Assembly: GCA_015152475.1 (NCBI GenBank)
Contig: SUTW01000004.1
Span: forward strand, 62,001 to 126,000
Direction of reading: 5' to 3'
Length of the DNA stretch: 64,000 nucleotides
Source of the DNA: Cyanobacteria bacterium SIG30
Lineage (GTDB): Bacteria; Cyanobacteriota; Vampirovibrionia; Gastranaerophilales; Gastranaerophilaceae
A program made the position numbers and the translations under genes. Of this stretch, positions 48,658 through 58,691 are shown piece after piece. The notes under the pieces were generated by a model, which saw only the letters and a list, made by a program, of their open reading frames with translations, was not told the DNA's origin and did no database searches. Numbering within the stretch: the first letter of the stretch is position 1; each line of letters starts with the position of its first letter.

Positions 48658-49302
48658 TTAAAGCGCCATTGTATTGTTGTCGATTTTTACTTCTTCATCA
48701 GAATCAATGAAGCTTAAAAATACTAATTTGATAAGTTTAAAATCATTTTCAAAATGAGTTACTGTACTTTGGAACCAGTTAAATAATACAACTGCAACAA
48801 TCGCAACGCCTAAACCTAATGCTGTCGCGATAAGTGCTGATGCGATACCAGATGCAACTGTTGCTGATTGGTTTCCTTGCATTGCTAAATCCTGGAATGT
48901 ATAAAGAATTCTAACAACTGTACCAAACAAACCTAGAAATGGAGCAACTGCACCAATCGTTCCAAGAACTGATAAGTTCTTTTCAAGTTTTCTTGTAGCT
49001 AAACTTGATGAAATATCATAAGCTCTTGAAAAGCCTGATTTTTGTTCTGTGTAAATTCTTAAACCTTCATCAACCATTTCACTTATAATTCCGCCAAGTT
49101 GAGTTGAAAGTCTTTGTGCGCCTGCAATATTATTTTTTGCAAGGTTTCTTTGAAGATTTTGAATAAAATCTCCAATGTTTCGTTCATTTTTTTTGTAATA
49201 AGTAATTCTGTTTATAGCAACAGCTACAACTAAAATAGAACAAATAAAGATAGGCGTTAATACAGGCCAGTCCATTTTGATTGATTCAATAAGTAAGTTC
49301 AT
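48658..49302 (-). CDS. exbB: ExbB/TolQ/MotA proton channel family protein
   Basis: LSVLGTIGAVAPFLGLFGTVVRILYTFQDLA...GIASALIATALGLGVAI. Confidence 0.93.
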   Translation of the reverse strand: MNLLIESIKMDWPVLTPIFICSILVVAVAINRITYYKKNERNIGDFIQNLQRNLAKNNIAGAQRLSTQLGGIISEMVDEGLRIYTEQKSGFSRAYDISSSLATRKLEKNLSVLGTIGAVAPFLGLFGTVVRILYTFQDLAMQGNQSATVASGIASALIATALGLGVAIVAVVLFNWFQSTVTHFENDFKLIKLVFLSFIDSDEEVKIDNNTMAL

Positions 49303-49332
49303 TTTTTATCCTCTTTCTTCTTTAATAATTTT

Positions 49333-50586
49333 TTATCTATAACTTCTTGCACCAAGTACGTTGTAATCAAATGTAAATTCGATATCTACGCTATTTCCTC
49401 TAAATTCTGGAGGTAAAGATTTAAATGGTGCAGTTAATTCAACTGCGGCTTTTGCTGCTCTGTCATTTTCTGGCGAGCCTGAGCTTCTTAAAGTCTTTAT
49501 AGCAACCAATCTGCCATCTCTGCCTATTGTAAATAACATAACAACTCTTTTTGATGTGTCGCCTTTTGGTGGGTTCCAATTTCTTTTTATACGACGTTCA
49601 AGTTCTCTCATGTATGGACCCCAGTCGGCTTGTTTAATTGCATCAATTCCTGGTGGCCCTGATGGATTTCCTGGACCTGGATTACCCCAGCCACCTGTTC
49701 CCATTCCACCTGGTCTGCCACCGCCACCGCCTAATCCTGTGCCTGATCCTGTGCCATATCCTGAACCTTTTCCGGTGCCAGAACCAGTGCCTGATCCTGT
49801 GCCATATGATGTGCCTGTTCCTTTTGAAAATTGAGGAGCTGGCATTGAAGCAATTCTATTGCCTGAGCCTGATGGACTTCCGCCACCTTCGCCACCATAT
49901 CTAGATGTGCCTTTTGAAGTCGCACTTGAAGGTACTGGTCCTTCTGGTAAATTAGTTTTTGGGACAGCAACACTAAAAGGACTCTTTGGCGTTTGAGTTA
50001 GTTTTGGCATTTGTGGTCTAACTGCTGGACCTGATGCTAAATTTGGATTTGCAGTAGGTTTTGGTGCATAAGCTGGTTTTGGTTTTGCAACAGGATTTGT
50101 ACTTGGGGCTTGCGCTGTTTTTGTAACAGTTTTTTGTATATTTTGTCCGCCGCCTGCTTTTGCAACTTTTTTAGCTCCAGCTGAACCGCCACTTGCTTTT
50201 TTGCTTTTTCTAGATTTTGGACCTGCAGGTGAAGGTTCAGACACTTTTCTTTTTGGGTCATGAATTCCGCCTGCTCTTGAATTTCTGTCAGAACGATATT
50301 TTGTGTTTTTATTTATCGGTTCTGCTTCTTTATTTACTAATACAAATTCAATATCTTGTTGGTGCATTTGTGGTTTGTTAAATTCTTTAGGGACTATACC
50401 CAAAAGAGTTAAACCCGCAAACATTACCCAAGCAACAATTAAAATTGTTGGGTGTAAAATAATAGATGTCAAAATTGATTTGCCAAGTGGCATATCTTCA
50501 TCTATTGAATTGAAAAAATTCGGTAGAGTTTTTTCAATTTCTGTTCCATTGTTTTTATTTAAAATTGTTTCTTGTGAGTTTTTCAT
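49333..50586 (-). CDS. TonB/TolA-like energy transducer with Gly/Ser-rich linker
   Basis: N-terminal TM; GTGSGTGSGTGKGSG repeats; C-terminal VVMLFTIGRDGRLVAIKTLRSSGSPENDRAAKAAVELTAPFKSLP. Confidence 0.85.
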   Translation of the reverse strand: MKNSQETILNKNNGTEIEKTLPNFFNSIDEDMPLGKSILTSIILHPTILIVAWVMFAGLTLLGIVPKEFNKPQMHQQDIEFVLVNKEAEPINKNTKYRSDRNSRAGGIHDPKRKVSEPSPAGPKSRKSKKASGGSAGAKKVAKAGGGQNIQKTVTKTAQAPSTNPVAKPKPAYAPKPTANPNLASGPAVRPQMPKLTQTPKSPFSVAVPKTNLPEGPVPSSATSKGTSRYGGEGGGSPSGSGNRIASMPAPQFSKGTGTSYGTGSGTGSGTGKGSGYGTGSGTGLGGGGGRPGGMGTGGWGNPGPGNPSGPPGIDAIKQADWGPYMRELERRIKRNWNPPKGDTSKRVVMLFTIGRDGRLVAIKTLRSSGSPENDRAAKAAVELTAPFKSLPPEFRGNSVDIEFTFDYNVLGARSYR

Positions 50587-50665
50587 TTTTTTAATTAATC
50601 TAACTTAATTTTAGTTTTAACCAAAATTTCTTTTTTTTGAAATTGCCTAACTTTCTATTTTTTAG

Positions 50666-51364
50666 TTAGTAATTTCCTAAAGGTGCAGCACTTGTTATAG
50701 GTTGGTCAAAATATATTTGTATTGTTGCGCCAGCTGGAATTTCTACAGGATTTCCTTTGTCTGTTGTGCCTTTAATCAAGCCTAGACCTGCGCCAAGTGC
50801 TGTTCCATATACAGCACCTTTTCCAACGCTTCCGCCTGATAAAGCACCAAGTGCAGTACCTAAAACAGCACCTGAACCTGCTCCAATACCAGTATTTAGG
50901 GCATAATCTTTAGCTGCATCTTTTTTTGTGCCACCTTTTAAAACACCTTTATTATCGTCAGTTTTTATAACTGCAGAAATTGCAATATCATAGTTTTGGG
51001 GAGTTGTAATTGCATTAAATCTAACCATAATTTCACCATCACGTTGAGCTCTTCTTGTTTTTTCAACATTTATAACAGTTCCTTTTACAACACTTCCCTT
51101 TGGAGCGATAATTTTGCCATTATATGCAAAATCAGTAACAAATGTTGCAAGAACTTCAGAACCTAGTGGTGTTATTTCAGAATTTAAGGCAGTTGATAAT
51201 ACAACGTTTGCAACAACACCCTGTGGCACATAAATTACTTGTCCTTTTAAATAATTGCTATCATTGTTGCTTACGGGCAATGTATATGAATAATTTCCAT
51301 TTGCTAATGCAAAATTAGATAAAGCTAACATTAAAACAAATGAAAAAATTATTTTTTTAAACAT
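50666..51364 (-). CDS. secreted protein with glycine-zipper segment
   Basis: Signal peptide; GIGAGSGAVLGTALGALSGGSVGKGAVYGTALGAGLG. Confidence 0.7.
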   Translation of the reverse strand: MFKKIIFSFVLMLALSNFALANGNYSYTLPVSNNDSNYLKGQVIYVPQGVVANVVLSTALNSEITPLGSEVLATFVTDFAYNGKIIAPKGSVVKGTVINVEKTRRAQRDGEIMVRFNAITTPQNYDIAISAVIKTDDNKGVLKGGTKKDAAKDYALNTGIGAGSGAVLGTALGALSGGSVGKGAVYGTALGAGLGLIKGTTDKGNPVEIPAGATIQIYFDQPITSAAPLGNY

Positions 51365-51480
51365 ACTTTAATCCCCATAAACTGATAATATATTATTATA
51401 TTATAAATTTTATAAAAATCCAAAAAGTTAACAAATATTTATTTTTTCACATATTTTTTTGCTTGTAATATAATTTAGCT

Positions 51481-52527
51481 ATGATACAACTTACACAAGC
51501 ACAAATTATAGGCGCAATTATTGCCTTTTTGGTTGGAATTTCGATAATTCCTTTTGTAATTTATTATTCTGAAAAAGCAGGATTAGTAGACGTACCGAAT
51601 GAAAGAAAAATTCACCATGGTTCGATTTCAAGACTTGGCGGAATTGCAATATGGCTTTCTGTTATGTTTACTTTTCTTTTTCTTGTTTTATTGAGTTATT
51701 ACCCAAAAGGAGTTGGTTTATCAGGCGTTATAGTTGGTGGTTCGTTAATGTTTTTATTAGGGTTGATTGACGACATATTTTGTCTTGATGCAAAATTTAA
51801 ATTATTTATTCAAATTGCAATTGCTACAATAGTTTTTCTTTTGGGTGTGCAAATAAATGAAGTTTATATTCCTGTTGGACATGAATTTTCGCTTGGTGTT
51901 TTCGCTTATCCTATAACGGTTTTGTGGATTGTCGGAATTTCAAATGCTGTAAATTTCATAGATGGAGTTGATGGTCTTGCAGGTTCAATAGTTGCAATTG
52001 GTTGTATTGCAATAGCGTTAGTATCTTTGGTTTTAGTGCCTGCTTCATCAATTTCTGCGCTTGTTGCTTTTATTTTAATGGGAGCAATGCTTTCATTTTT
52101 AATGTTTAATTATAATCCTGCAAAGATTTTTATGGGGGATTCGGGTTCTTTATTTGCAGGTTTTATGCTTGCAACATTATCTGTGACTGGAATCATGAAG
52201 GGTGGTCGCCCATTTATGTATCTTCCATTTTTAATTTTGTTTGTACCTATTTTAGACGTTGCATTTTCAAGCATTAGAAGAATTTTAAAAGGCTCAAGTC
52301 CTTTTGTTGCGGATAGTGAACATATACATCATCAATTATTGCACGCAGGTTTTTCACAAAACAGAATTGTTGTAATTTTATCATCTATTGCATTTATGGC
52401 TTCTTTGACAGCTTTTGCTTTGGCTGGTTCTTTAAGTAAATATTTTATTTATACTCTTATTTTGGTTATGGTTTTGATTTTACTTAGTGTGATTTCAAAA
52501 ACAATGAAAAAGGACACAAATGAATAA
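51481..52527 (+). CDS. MraY/WecA-family undecaprenyl-phosphate glycosyl-1-phosphate transferase
   Basis: VDVPNERKIHHGSISRLGGIAIW; NAVNFIDGVDGLAGSIVAI; KIFMGDSGSLFAGF. Confidence 0.93.
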   Translation: MIQLTQAQIIGAIIAFLVGISIIPFVIYYSEKAGLVDVPNERKIHHGSISRLGGIAIWLSVMFTFLFLVLLSYYPKGVGLSGVIVGGSLMFLLGLIDDIFCLDAKFKLFIQIAIATIVFLLGVQINEVYIPVGHEFSLGVFAYPITVLWIVGISNAVNFIDGVDGLAGSIVAIGCIAIALVSLVLVPASSISALVAFILMGAMLSFLMFNYNPAKIFMGDSGSLFAGFMLATLSVTGIMKGGRPFMYLPFLILFVPILDVAFSSIRRILKGSSPFVADSEHIHHQLLHAGFSQNRIVVILSSIAFMASLTAFALAGSLSKYFIYTLILVMVLILLSVISKTMKKDTNE

Positions 52528-52831
52528 GCGTTGGTATGATTTTGACCCAACAATTAGCTATGCAATAAAATTATTAGAACAATCAGAAGACAAAATTAAA
52601 AAATATTGTCTTGATTACATAATTGAACAAGCCAAAAATGATGGAGTTGAATTTGAGGATGATGTTAATTCCAAATTTGATTTTATTTGGCAGAGGCAAA
52701 CGGATAATTCTTCTCATTTTTTTGAGGCTATGGAATATCTTAAAAGGGCAAATTTAAATTTTCAACATAATATTTCTTTGGATATTATTAAATACATTAA
52801 TGAGCTTGAAAAAAATATAAGAAATGATTGA
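52520..52831 (+). CDS. small RWYD.DP-family protein
   Basis: NKRWYDFDPTISYAIKLLE, similar to 43072-43407. Confidence 0.65.
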   Translation: MNKRWYDFDPTISYAIKLLEQSEDKIKKYCLDYIIEQAKNDGVEFEDDVNSKFDFIWQRQTDNSSHFFEAMEYLKRANLNFQHNISLDIIKYINELEKNIRND

Positions 52832-52838
52832 TTTTAAG

Positions 52839-53231
52839 CTACGGGTTTAAAATAATTATTTGATAATTTAAGTAAAACGCACAAAATAACCATAAAATAT
52901 ATGGAACTAAAAGAAAACCTGCAATTTTAGATATTCTAAAAAAGAATATAGTTGTCAAAATAACAAGTATAATTAATGCAATTAATATAATTAATGCAAA
53001 GAATATTTCATTAAAATTAAAAAATACAAATGGCCAAGAAAGATTAACGAGAATTTGTGTAAAAAACAAGCTAAGTGCTATTTTTTTGTATTTATTTTTT
53101 TTAGTTAAAATAATGATTAATGATATAGCCATTAAAATATACAATATTGTCCATACAGTTGTAAAAACCCAAGCCTCTGGCATAAGGTCTGGTTTTATTA
53201 AATTTTGATAGTAATAATTTTTAAAGTCCAT
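52839..53231 (-). CDS. TspO/MBR family protein
   Basis: PEAWVFTTVWTILYILMAISL; NLSWPFVFF. Confidence 0.85.
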   Translation of the reverse strand: MDFKNYYYQNLIKPDLMPEAWVFTTVWTILYILMAISLIIILTKKNKYKKIALSLFFTQILVNLSWPFVFFNFNEIFFALIILIALIILVILTTIFFFRISKIAGFLLVPYILWLFCAFYLNYQIIILNP

Positions 53232-53296
53232 AAAATTATTATGGACTTTAAAATATTTTTATACATTAGCTTTTTTATTTATTTTTTTATATTGTA

Positions 53297-55066
53297 CTAT
53301 TCGACTATTTCTTGACCTTTTGAAGAAATTTCTTTTTCCAATTTTGTAATAAAGTCATCAAGTTTCATAGTGCCTATTTGACCTCTGCCACGAGCTCTTA
53401 TTGCAACAGTTCCTTCTTCGATTTCTCTGTCACCTAAAACTAAGACATAAGGAATTTTTTTGTTTTGTAGACAATCTCTTATTTTGTAATTCATACTTTC
53501 TTGTCTGTCGTCAAATAAAGTTCTGACTGCTTTTTCGCGCAATTTTTTGTAAATAGCTTCACAAGCATCGTTGTGTCTTTCTGCAATTGGTACAATAGCA
53601 ACTTGATTTGGTGCAAGCCAAGTTGGGAATGCGCCTGCATAATGTTCTATAAGAATTCCGTGGAATCTTTCCATAGAACCGAAAATTACTCTGTGAAGCA
53701 TAACTGGTGTTTTAAGTTCGCCATCTTTATCTTGATATTTAATATCAAATCTTTCAGGCAAGTTAAAGTCTAATTGGATTGTTGCACATTGCCATGTTCT
53801 TCCAATTGCATCTTTTACTTTAAAGTCAATTTTAGGACCATAAAATGCACCATCACCTTCGTTGATTTCATATTTCATATTGCGTTTATCCATAGCTTCC
53901 TTCAAGCCATTTTCTGCAATATTCCAGTTTTCAATTTTACCAACAAAACTTTCTGGACGAGTTGATAATTCAACTTCAAAATCCATTTTGAAAATTTTCA
54001 TTGTATCTGCAACAAAGTCGATAATCGCGTTTATTTCATCAACTAATTGTTCGGGTGTGCAGAAAATATGGGCATCGTCTTGAGTAAAGCCTTGAACACG
54101 GGTAAGGCCAGCAAGTGCACCAGAGTGTTCTTTTCTGTAAACTGTTCCAAGTTCAGCCATACGCAAAGGAAGAGAACGATACGAATGTCTGTTTGCTTGA
54201 TAAATCAAAATATGGAAAGGACAATTCATTGGTTTAACAATATATTGTTCATCTTCTTCGTTTTCTTTTTGGATAAAGAACATGTTTTCCCTGTAATGGT
54301 CAATGTGTCCTGACAATTCCCAAAGTTTTGATTTTGCAATTTGAGGAGTATTGACGATAACATATCCTCTTTTTCTATGTTCTTCTCTCCAATAGTTTTC
54401 AATTTCTTCTCTGACAACTGCTAAATTTGGATGCCAAAGAACAAGTCCGCCACCGATTTCTTCTCTTACTGAAAATAAATCAAGCGCAGTTCCTAATTTT
54501 CTATGGTCACGTTTTTTGGCTTCTTCAAGCATTGTTAAATAATTTTTTAAATCTTCTTTTGTTAAAAATGCAGTTGCATAAATTCTTTGCAACATTTTAT
54601 TTTTAACGTCTCCTCTCCAGTAAGCACCTGCAACTGACAACAGTTTAAATGCTTTAATTGGTCGAGTGTTTTCAAGATGAGGTCCACGACACAAATCGTT
54701 AAATAAGGTTTCACCTTGTTTGTTTTTTGTTAAATATAAAGTTGGATTGTCGTTTTTGTGTTCTTCTAAAAGTTCAGCTTTGTAAATTTCGCCTTGCGCT
54801 TTAAATTCAGCAATTTGTGCTTCAACATCTGGAATAACATATTTTTCAAAAGTCAAATCTTCTTTTAAGATTCTCTTCATTTCATCTTCAATTTTTGTCA
54901 AATCTTCTTCTGATAAGGTGACTCCTTCTATATCAAAATCATAATAAAAACCATTTTCGATTGATGGTCCGATAGCTAATTTTGCAGTTGGGTAAAGATT
55001 TTGAACTGCTTGCGCCATAATGTGTGAACAAGAATGTCTTAAAATTTGTAAATCAATGTTTTCCAT
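53297..55066 (-). CDS. thrS: threonyl-tRNA synthetase
   Basis: RHSCSHIMAQAVQ; MNCPFHILIY; RVQGFTQDDAHIFC; HRVIFGSMERF. Confidence 0.97.
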   Translation of the reverse strand: MENIDLQILRHSCSHIMAQAVQNLYPTAKLAIGPSIENGFYYDFDIEGVTLSEEDLTKIEDEMKRILKEDLTFEKYVIPDVEAQIAEFKAQGEIYKAELLEEHKNDNPTLYLTKNKQGETLFNDLCRGPHLENTRPIKAFKLLSVAGAYWRGDVKNKMLQRIYATAFLTKEDLKNYLTMLEEAKKRDHRKLGTALDLFSVREEIGGGLVLWHPNLAVVREEIENYWREEHRKRGYVIVNTPQIAKSKLWELSGHIDHYRENMFFIQKENEEDEQYIVKPMNCPFHILIYQANRHSYRSLPLRMAELGTVYRKEHSGALAGLTRVQGFTQDDAHIFCTPEQLVDEINAIIDFVADTMKIFKMDFEVELSTRPESFVGKIENWNIAENGLKEAMDKRNMKYEINEGDGAFYGPKIDFKVKDAIGRTWQCATIQLDFNLPERFDIKYQDKDGELKTPVMLHRVIFGSMERFHGILIEHYAGAFPTWLAPNQVAIVPIAERHNDACEAIYKKLREKAVRTLFDDRQESMNYKIRDCLQNKKIPYVLVLGDREIEEGTVAIRARGRGQIGTMKLDDFITKLEKEISSKGQEIVE

Positions 55067-55165
55067 TTTTTCTTCCTTTTATCTTTAAGCTAAATTTTAT
55101 CACAGAAAAATATAAAAGTTTACCCTATGTGCGCAAAAAATTTTTTTTATATTATTTTAGAAGTT

Positions 55166-56080
55166 ATGAGAATAAATTCTTTGAATTTTAATAATTTTTC
55201 TGCATATAAAAGTGAAGTCAATTTCGGAACAACAAACAGAACTTTATATGAAAAAAGAGGTGGCAAAAGATTTATTGATAAAAAATACAAAATGTCAGCT
55301 GCACCCTATGGAAAAGACTATTACTTATCAGGCAAAAGAGTAATATATTCAAACGCTACCTGTTTTCTAAGAGGTGATTTATGTGGAAAGTCAAATACTT
55401 GGGAAAATTTTACCAATATTATTTTGAAATGTTTTCCAAAAGATGAAAAAATAAATGTTTATGATTTTGGTTGTTCTGATGGTTCCGAGGCTTATTCAAT
55501 AGCTTTTTCTTTAATAGAAAAAGAAGGCGACGGCGCAAAAAGATTTTTCCCGATTAAAGCAATAGATAGAGACCCTGAAATAATAAAAGATATTCAAAAT
55601 GGTACTTATGCCAAGGAAATTGACTTGAAAAAAATTGATGCTGCAACCAAAAATAATAAAGACAAATATTTCATAATTTCAAAAAGTGGTAGAGAATTTT
55701 TGTTAAAACCAAAAGAAATTTTAAGAAGAAATATAAGATTCAGAACGGGCGATTTTGTTCAAGAGCTAAATAATATTACCGGCAAAAATAACTTAATTTT
55801 TTGCAGGAATTTCTGGAGATATTTATCTGAAGATGAAATAAGAAGAGCTTTAGAGAAATTGAGTAAGCTAGACCCTTCAACGAGAATTGTTTTAGGCAGT
55901 TTTGATTTGTGTACAGATTGTGAAACGGGAAGGCAATATCCGCCAAAATTTTTTGAAGAATATGGTTTTGTGAAAGATGGTACAAATTTCATTTTGAAAA
56001 AAAGTGATATTGAAAAACCTATAGATTATAAACTTGCAAAAAGATATATAAGCAATTATTTAGAACCAAGTATGTATTAA
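55166..56080 (+). CDS. CheR-like SAM methyltransferase with MRINSLNFNNF...VNFG N-terminus
   Basis: VYDFGCSDGSEAYSIAFSL; IKAIDRDPEIIKDIQNGTYA; NLIFCRNFWRYLSEDEI; start at internal ATG. Confidence 0.75.
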   Translation: MRINSLNFNNFSAYKSEVNFGTTNRTLYEKRGGKRFIDKKYKMSAAPYGKDYYLSGKRVIYSNATCFLRGDLCGKSNTWENFTNIILKCFPKDEKINVYDFGCSDGSEAYSIAFSLIEKEGDGAKRFFPIKAIDRDPEIIKDIQNGTYAKEIDLKKIDAATKNNKDKYFIISKSGREFLLKPKEILRRNIRFRTGDFVQELNNITGKNNLIFCRNFWRYLSEDEIRRALEKLSKLDPSTRIVLGSFDLCTDCETGRQYPPKFFEEYGFVKDGTNFILKKSDIEKPIDYKLAKRYISNYLEPSMY

Positions 56081-56089
56081 CTTTGCCAC

Positions 56090-56118
56090 TTGAAAACCGT
56101 TATAAAATTTGTTATAAT
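56090..56118 (+). promoter_or_regulatory. sigma70-like promoter, extended -10
   Basis: TTGAAA-17-TATAAT. Confidence 0.7.
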
Positions 56119-56159
56119 ACGAACATAGAATTAGCTATACGGTATATGAAAGGATATTT

Positions 56160-56897
56160 ATGAATAAAAATATCAAAAATGCATTTACTTTGGCTGAAGT
56201 TTTAATCACATTAGCTATCATTGGCGTTGTTGCAGCACTTACAATCCCAACTTTAATCACAAATTACCAGCAACAAGAATGGGTGGTCCAATTTAAAAAA
56301 AATTATTCAATAATTAACAGAATAACAAACCTTGCAATAATGGATTATGGCTCAATGGCTGGTTGGGCATTGGGTGAAGTTGATAATGGGGCAGATGCTG
56401 TTAGATACGTGCAAACCTATATGGCACCTTATCTTCGAATCGCAAAAGATTGCGAAGATTCGACAGAAGGTGATTGTGGTTATACTACACGTGGTTTAAA
56501 TGGAACACCATCTATGCCAATTGATGGCAGATTTGCTAAGCTTTATCTAGCAGATGGTTCTCTTTTGGGTTTTCGTATATATGATAATACAAGCACAAGA
56601 AAACGTGTTTTGATTGTTTTTGATTCTAATGGCCAAAAGAAGCCTAATATTTACGGTAAAGATATTTTTTATATGCTGCATGTAATCGCCTTTGATAATA
56701 GAACTGATGCTAGAGGAAAATTGGTTTCTGCAGGTGGCGGTGGTGCAATAGATAGTGTAAACGATTCAAATAGCGCTTGCAAAAAAAGCGGACGAGGTTA
56801 TTATTGTGGCCATGTGATTATGCAAAATAGCTGGAAAATTCCGTCTAAAGAGGAATATGTAAGATTAGGTGGAAGTATCGAAGAATATCCTTGGTAA
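56160..56897 (+). CDS. type IV pseudopilin-like protein
   Basis: AFTLAEVLITLAIIGVVAALTIPTLITNYQ; C-term WKIPSKEEYVRLGGSIEEYPW. Confidence 0.9.
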   Translation: MNKNIKNAFTLAEVLITLAIIGVVAALTIPTLITNYQQQEWVVQFKKNYSIINRITNLAIMDYGSMAGWALGEVDNGADAVRYVQTYMAPYLRIAKDCEDSTEGDCGYTTRGLNGTPSMPIDGRFAKLYLADGSLLGFRIYDNTSTRKRVLIVFDSNGQKKPNIYGKDIFYMLHVIAFDNRTDARGKLVSAGGGGAIDSVNDSNSACKKSGRGYYCGHVIMQNSWKIPSKEEYVRLGGSIEEYPW

Positions 56898-56902
56898 TTA
56901 GT

Positions 56903-56931
56903 TGTTGAAACGCTTTAAAAAAATTGTTATA
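56903..56931 (+). promoter_or_regulatory. sigma70-like promoter, extended -10
   Basis: TTGAAA-17-TATAAT. Confidence 0.7.
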
Positions 56932-56968
56932 ATCAAAATGTTGGATAAATTATGAAAGGTGTTAATTA

Positions 56969-57805
56969 ATGAATAAGATAAAATTTTACAGAGGTGAAAT
57001 TAAAAAGTTAAAAGCTTTTACCTTAGCCGAAGTTTTAATCACACTTGCTATCATTGGCGTTGTTGCAGCACTTACAATCCCAACAACAATCAAAAATCAT
57101 TGGCATACAGAAGTTTCATCTGGTGCAAAAACTTCTTTTTCAATAATGTCTAATGTTATAAGAAAAGCTGTTTATGACCATGGTCCTACAACAACGTGGA
57201 ATTTAGGAACATCTGGTAATATTGATGATGCAGAAAATTTTATTGAAGAATACATTTTGCCGTATGTTAAAATTGCAAAAAATTGCGGTAGGGCAAAAAC
57301 AAACGATTGCATTTATCAAATAAATAATATAAATGGAGAGCGTTTTGACTGGGGTAGTACCCCTGGTAATGAACGTGAATTTGCACGTTTTTATTTGGCT
57401 AATGGTACTGCAATAACATTCTATTTGGGTGGCAGTATTGGTAGTGATACGCACGAAGTTCAACTTTTTACCGATTTTAACGGTTGGAGAGGTCCAAATA
57501 AAATGGGTGTAGATGTTCAAACATATACTATTAATACTCATGAACATAACGCGGCTGGGGCTGTTAGGACGAATTATGACCAAAAAAGTAAATTTAGACT
57601 TGGTTTACCGCATCAAGCTACAAAAAGCACTAACGTAACGCCAAGATACCTTATTTCGGATGATTATAAAGGTTGCAAGAAATCTGCGGGGATTTATGCC
57701 GGCATGTGGTGTACAGATTTAATGCATTTGTATAGTAATGGCAGAGTTCCATCTAAACAACAATATATCAACTGGGGTGGTACAGCTGCTGATTACCCTT
57801 GGTAA
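56969..57805 (+). CDS. type IV pseudopilin-like protein
   Basis: AFTLAEVLITLAIIGVVAALTIPTTIKNH; C-term GRVPSKQQYINWGGTAADYPW. Confidence 0.9.
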   Translation: MNKIKFYRGEIKKLKAFTLAEVLITLAIIGVVAALTIPTTIKNHWHTEVSSGAKTSFSIMSNVIRKAVYDHGPTTTWNLGTSGNIDDAENFIEEYILPYVKIAKNCGRAKTNDCIYQINNINGERFDWGSTPGNEREFARFYLANGTAITFYLGGSIGSDTHEVQLFTDFNGWRGPNKMGVDVQTYTINTHEHNAAGAVRTNYDQKSKFRLGLPHQATKSTNVTPRYLISDDYKGCKKSAGIYAGMWCTDLMHLYSNGRVPSKQQYINWGGTAADYPW

Positions 57806-57845
57806 ATGTATAAAAATCAAATAATATAATGAAAGGTATAGAATT

Positions 57846-58631
57846 ATGAACAAATTTAACTTAAATCTCGGGGAGGGGGCAACTAATAGATTAGCATTTA
57901 CTTTAGCTGAAGTCTTGATCACCCTTGCCATAATTGGTGTTGTTGCGGCACTTACGATTCCAAGTGTTATTACTAATTATCAAAATACTCAAACTGCGAC
58001 AACTCTTAAAAAAGCTTATAGCACAATAGCAAACACAACAAATTTGGCAATAAAAGACCATGGGCCAATTTCCGGTTGGGTTGACGATATTGGAGCATAT
58101 GGTTTTCAATCCTCTAAAATATATGCAGAGAAGTACGTAATTCCTTATTTGAGAATATCGAAAAATTGTGCAAATAGTAATGAACCTAGTTGTACTCATA
58201 AAATTAAATTTTATAATACTAGTGGTGAATTATCATCTCTTGAAACAACCAATTATGCAAATTTTTATTTAGCAGACGGAACTTTTGTTGCCATTGGCAC
58301 AAATAATGCCGGTACAGGTGCAAATCAATTTTTAAATGCACAAGTTTTCATAGATGTTAATGGTTTAAAACAACCTAATACTCTAGGTAAAGACGTTTTT
58401 ATTTATATTCATTATTTAATTTCTTACGGTAAAGATATTGGTGGAAAATTGCATCCGCATTGCATACATGATGAAAATCTCAAATGCGTTTTGAGCGAAT
58501 CAATTAACAATTGTAAAAAAGGTGGGAATAATGTTTCTTGCGCACATCTTATTATGCAAAACGGTTGGAAAATTCCAAGCAAAGAAGAATATGTTAGAAT
58601 GGGTGGCGATGCAGATAAATATCCTTGGTAA
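57846..58631 (+). CDS. type IV pseudopilin-like protein
   Basis: NLNLGEGATNRLAFTLAEVLITLAIIGVVAALTIPSVITNYQ; C-term WKIPSKEEYVRMGGDADKYPW. Confidence 0.9.
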   Translation: MNKFNLNLGEGATNRLAFTLAEVLITLAIIGVVAALTIPSVITNYQNTQTATTLKKAYSTIANTTNLAIKDHGPISGWVDDIGAYGFQSSKIYAEKYVIPYLRISKNCANSNEPSCTHKIKFYNTSGELSSLETTNYANFYLADGTFVAIGTNNAGTGANQFLNAQVFIDVNGLKQPNTLGKDVFIYIHYLISYGKDIGGKLHPHCIHDENLKCVLSESINNCKKGGNNVSCAHLIMQNGWKIPSKEEYVRMGGDADKYPW

Positions 58632-58651
58632 AACGAATTTAAACATAATTT

Positions 58652-58678
58652 AAGTCCCAATTAAATTGGGACTTTTTT
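58652..58678 (+). terminator. rho-independent terminator
   Basis: aagtcccaattaaattgggactttttt. Confidence 0.88.
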
Positions 58679-58691
58679 AAAAAATAAAATC

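Noticed and set aside
49556-49904. Proline-rich and His/Leu-rich plus-strand ORFs
   Set aside because: Antisense of the Gly-rich linker of the TonB-like gene.
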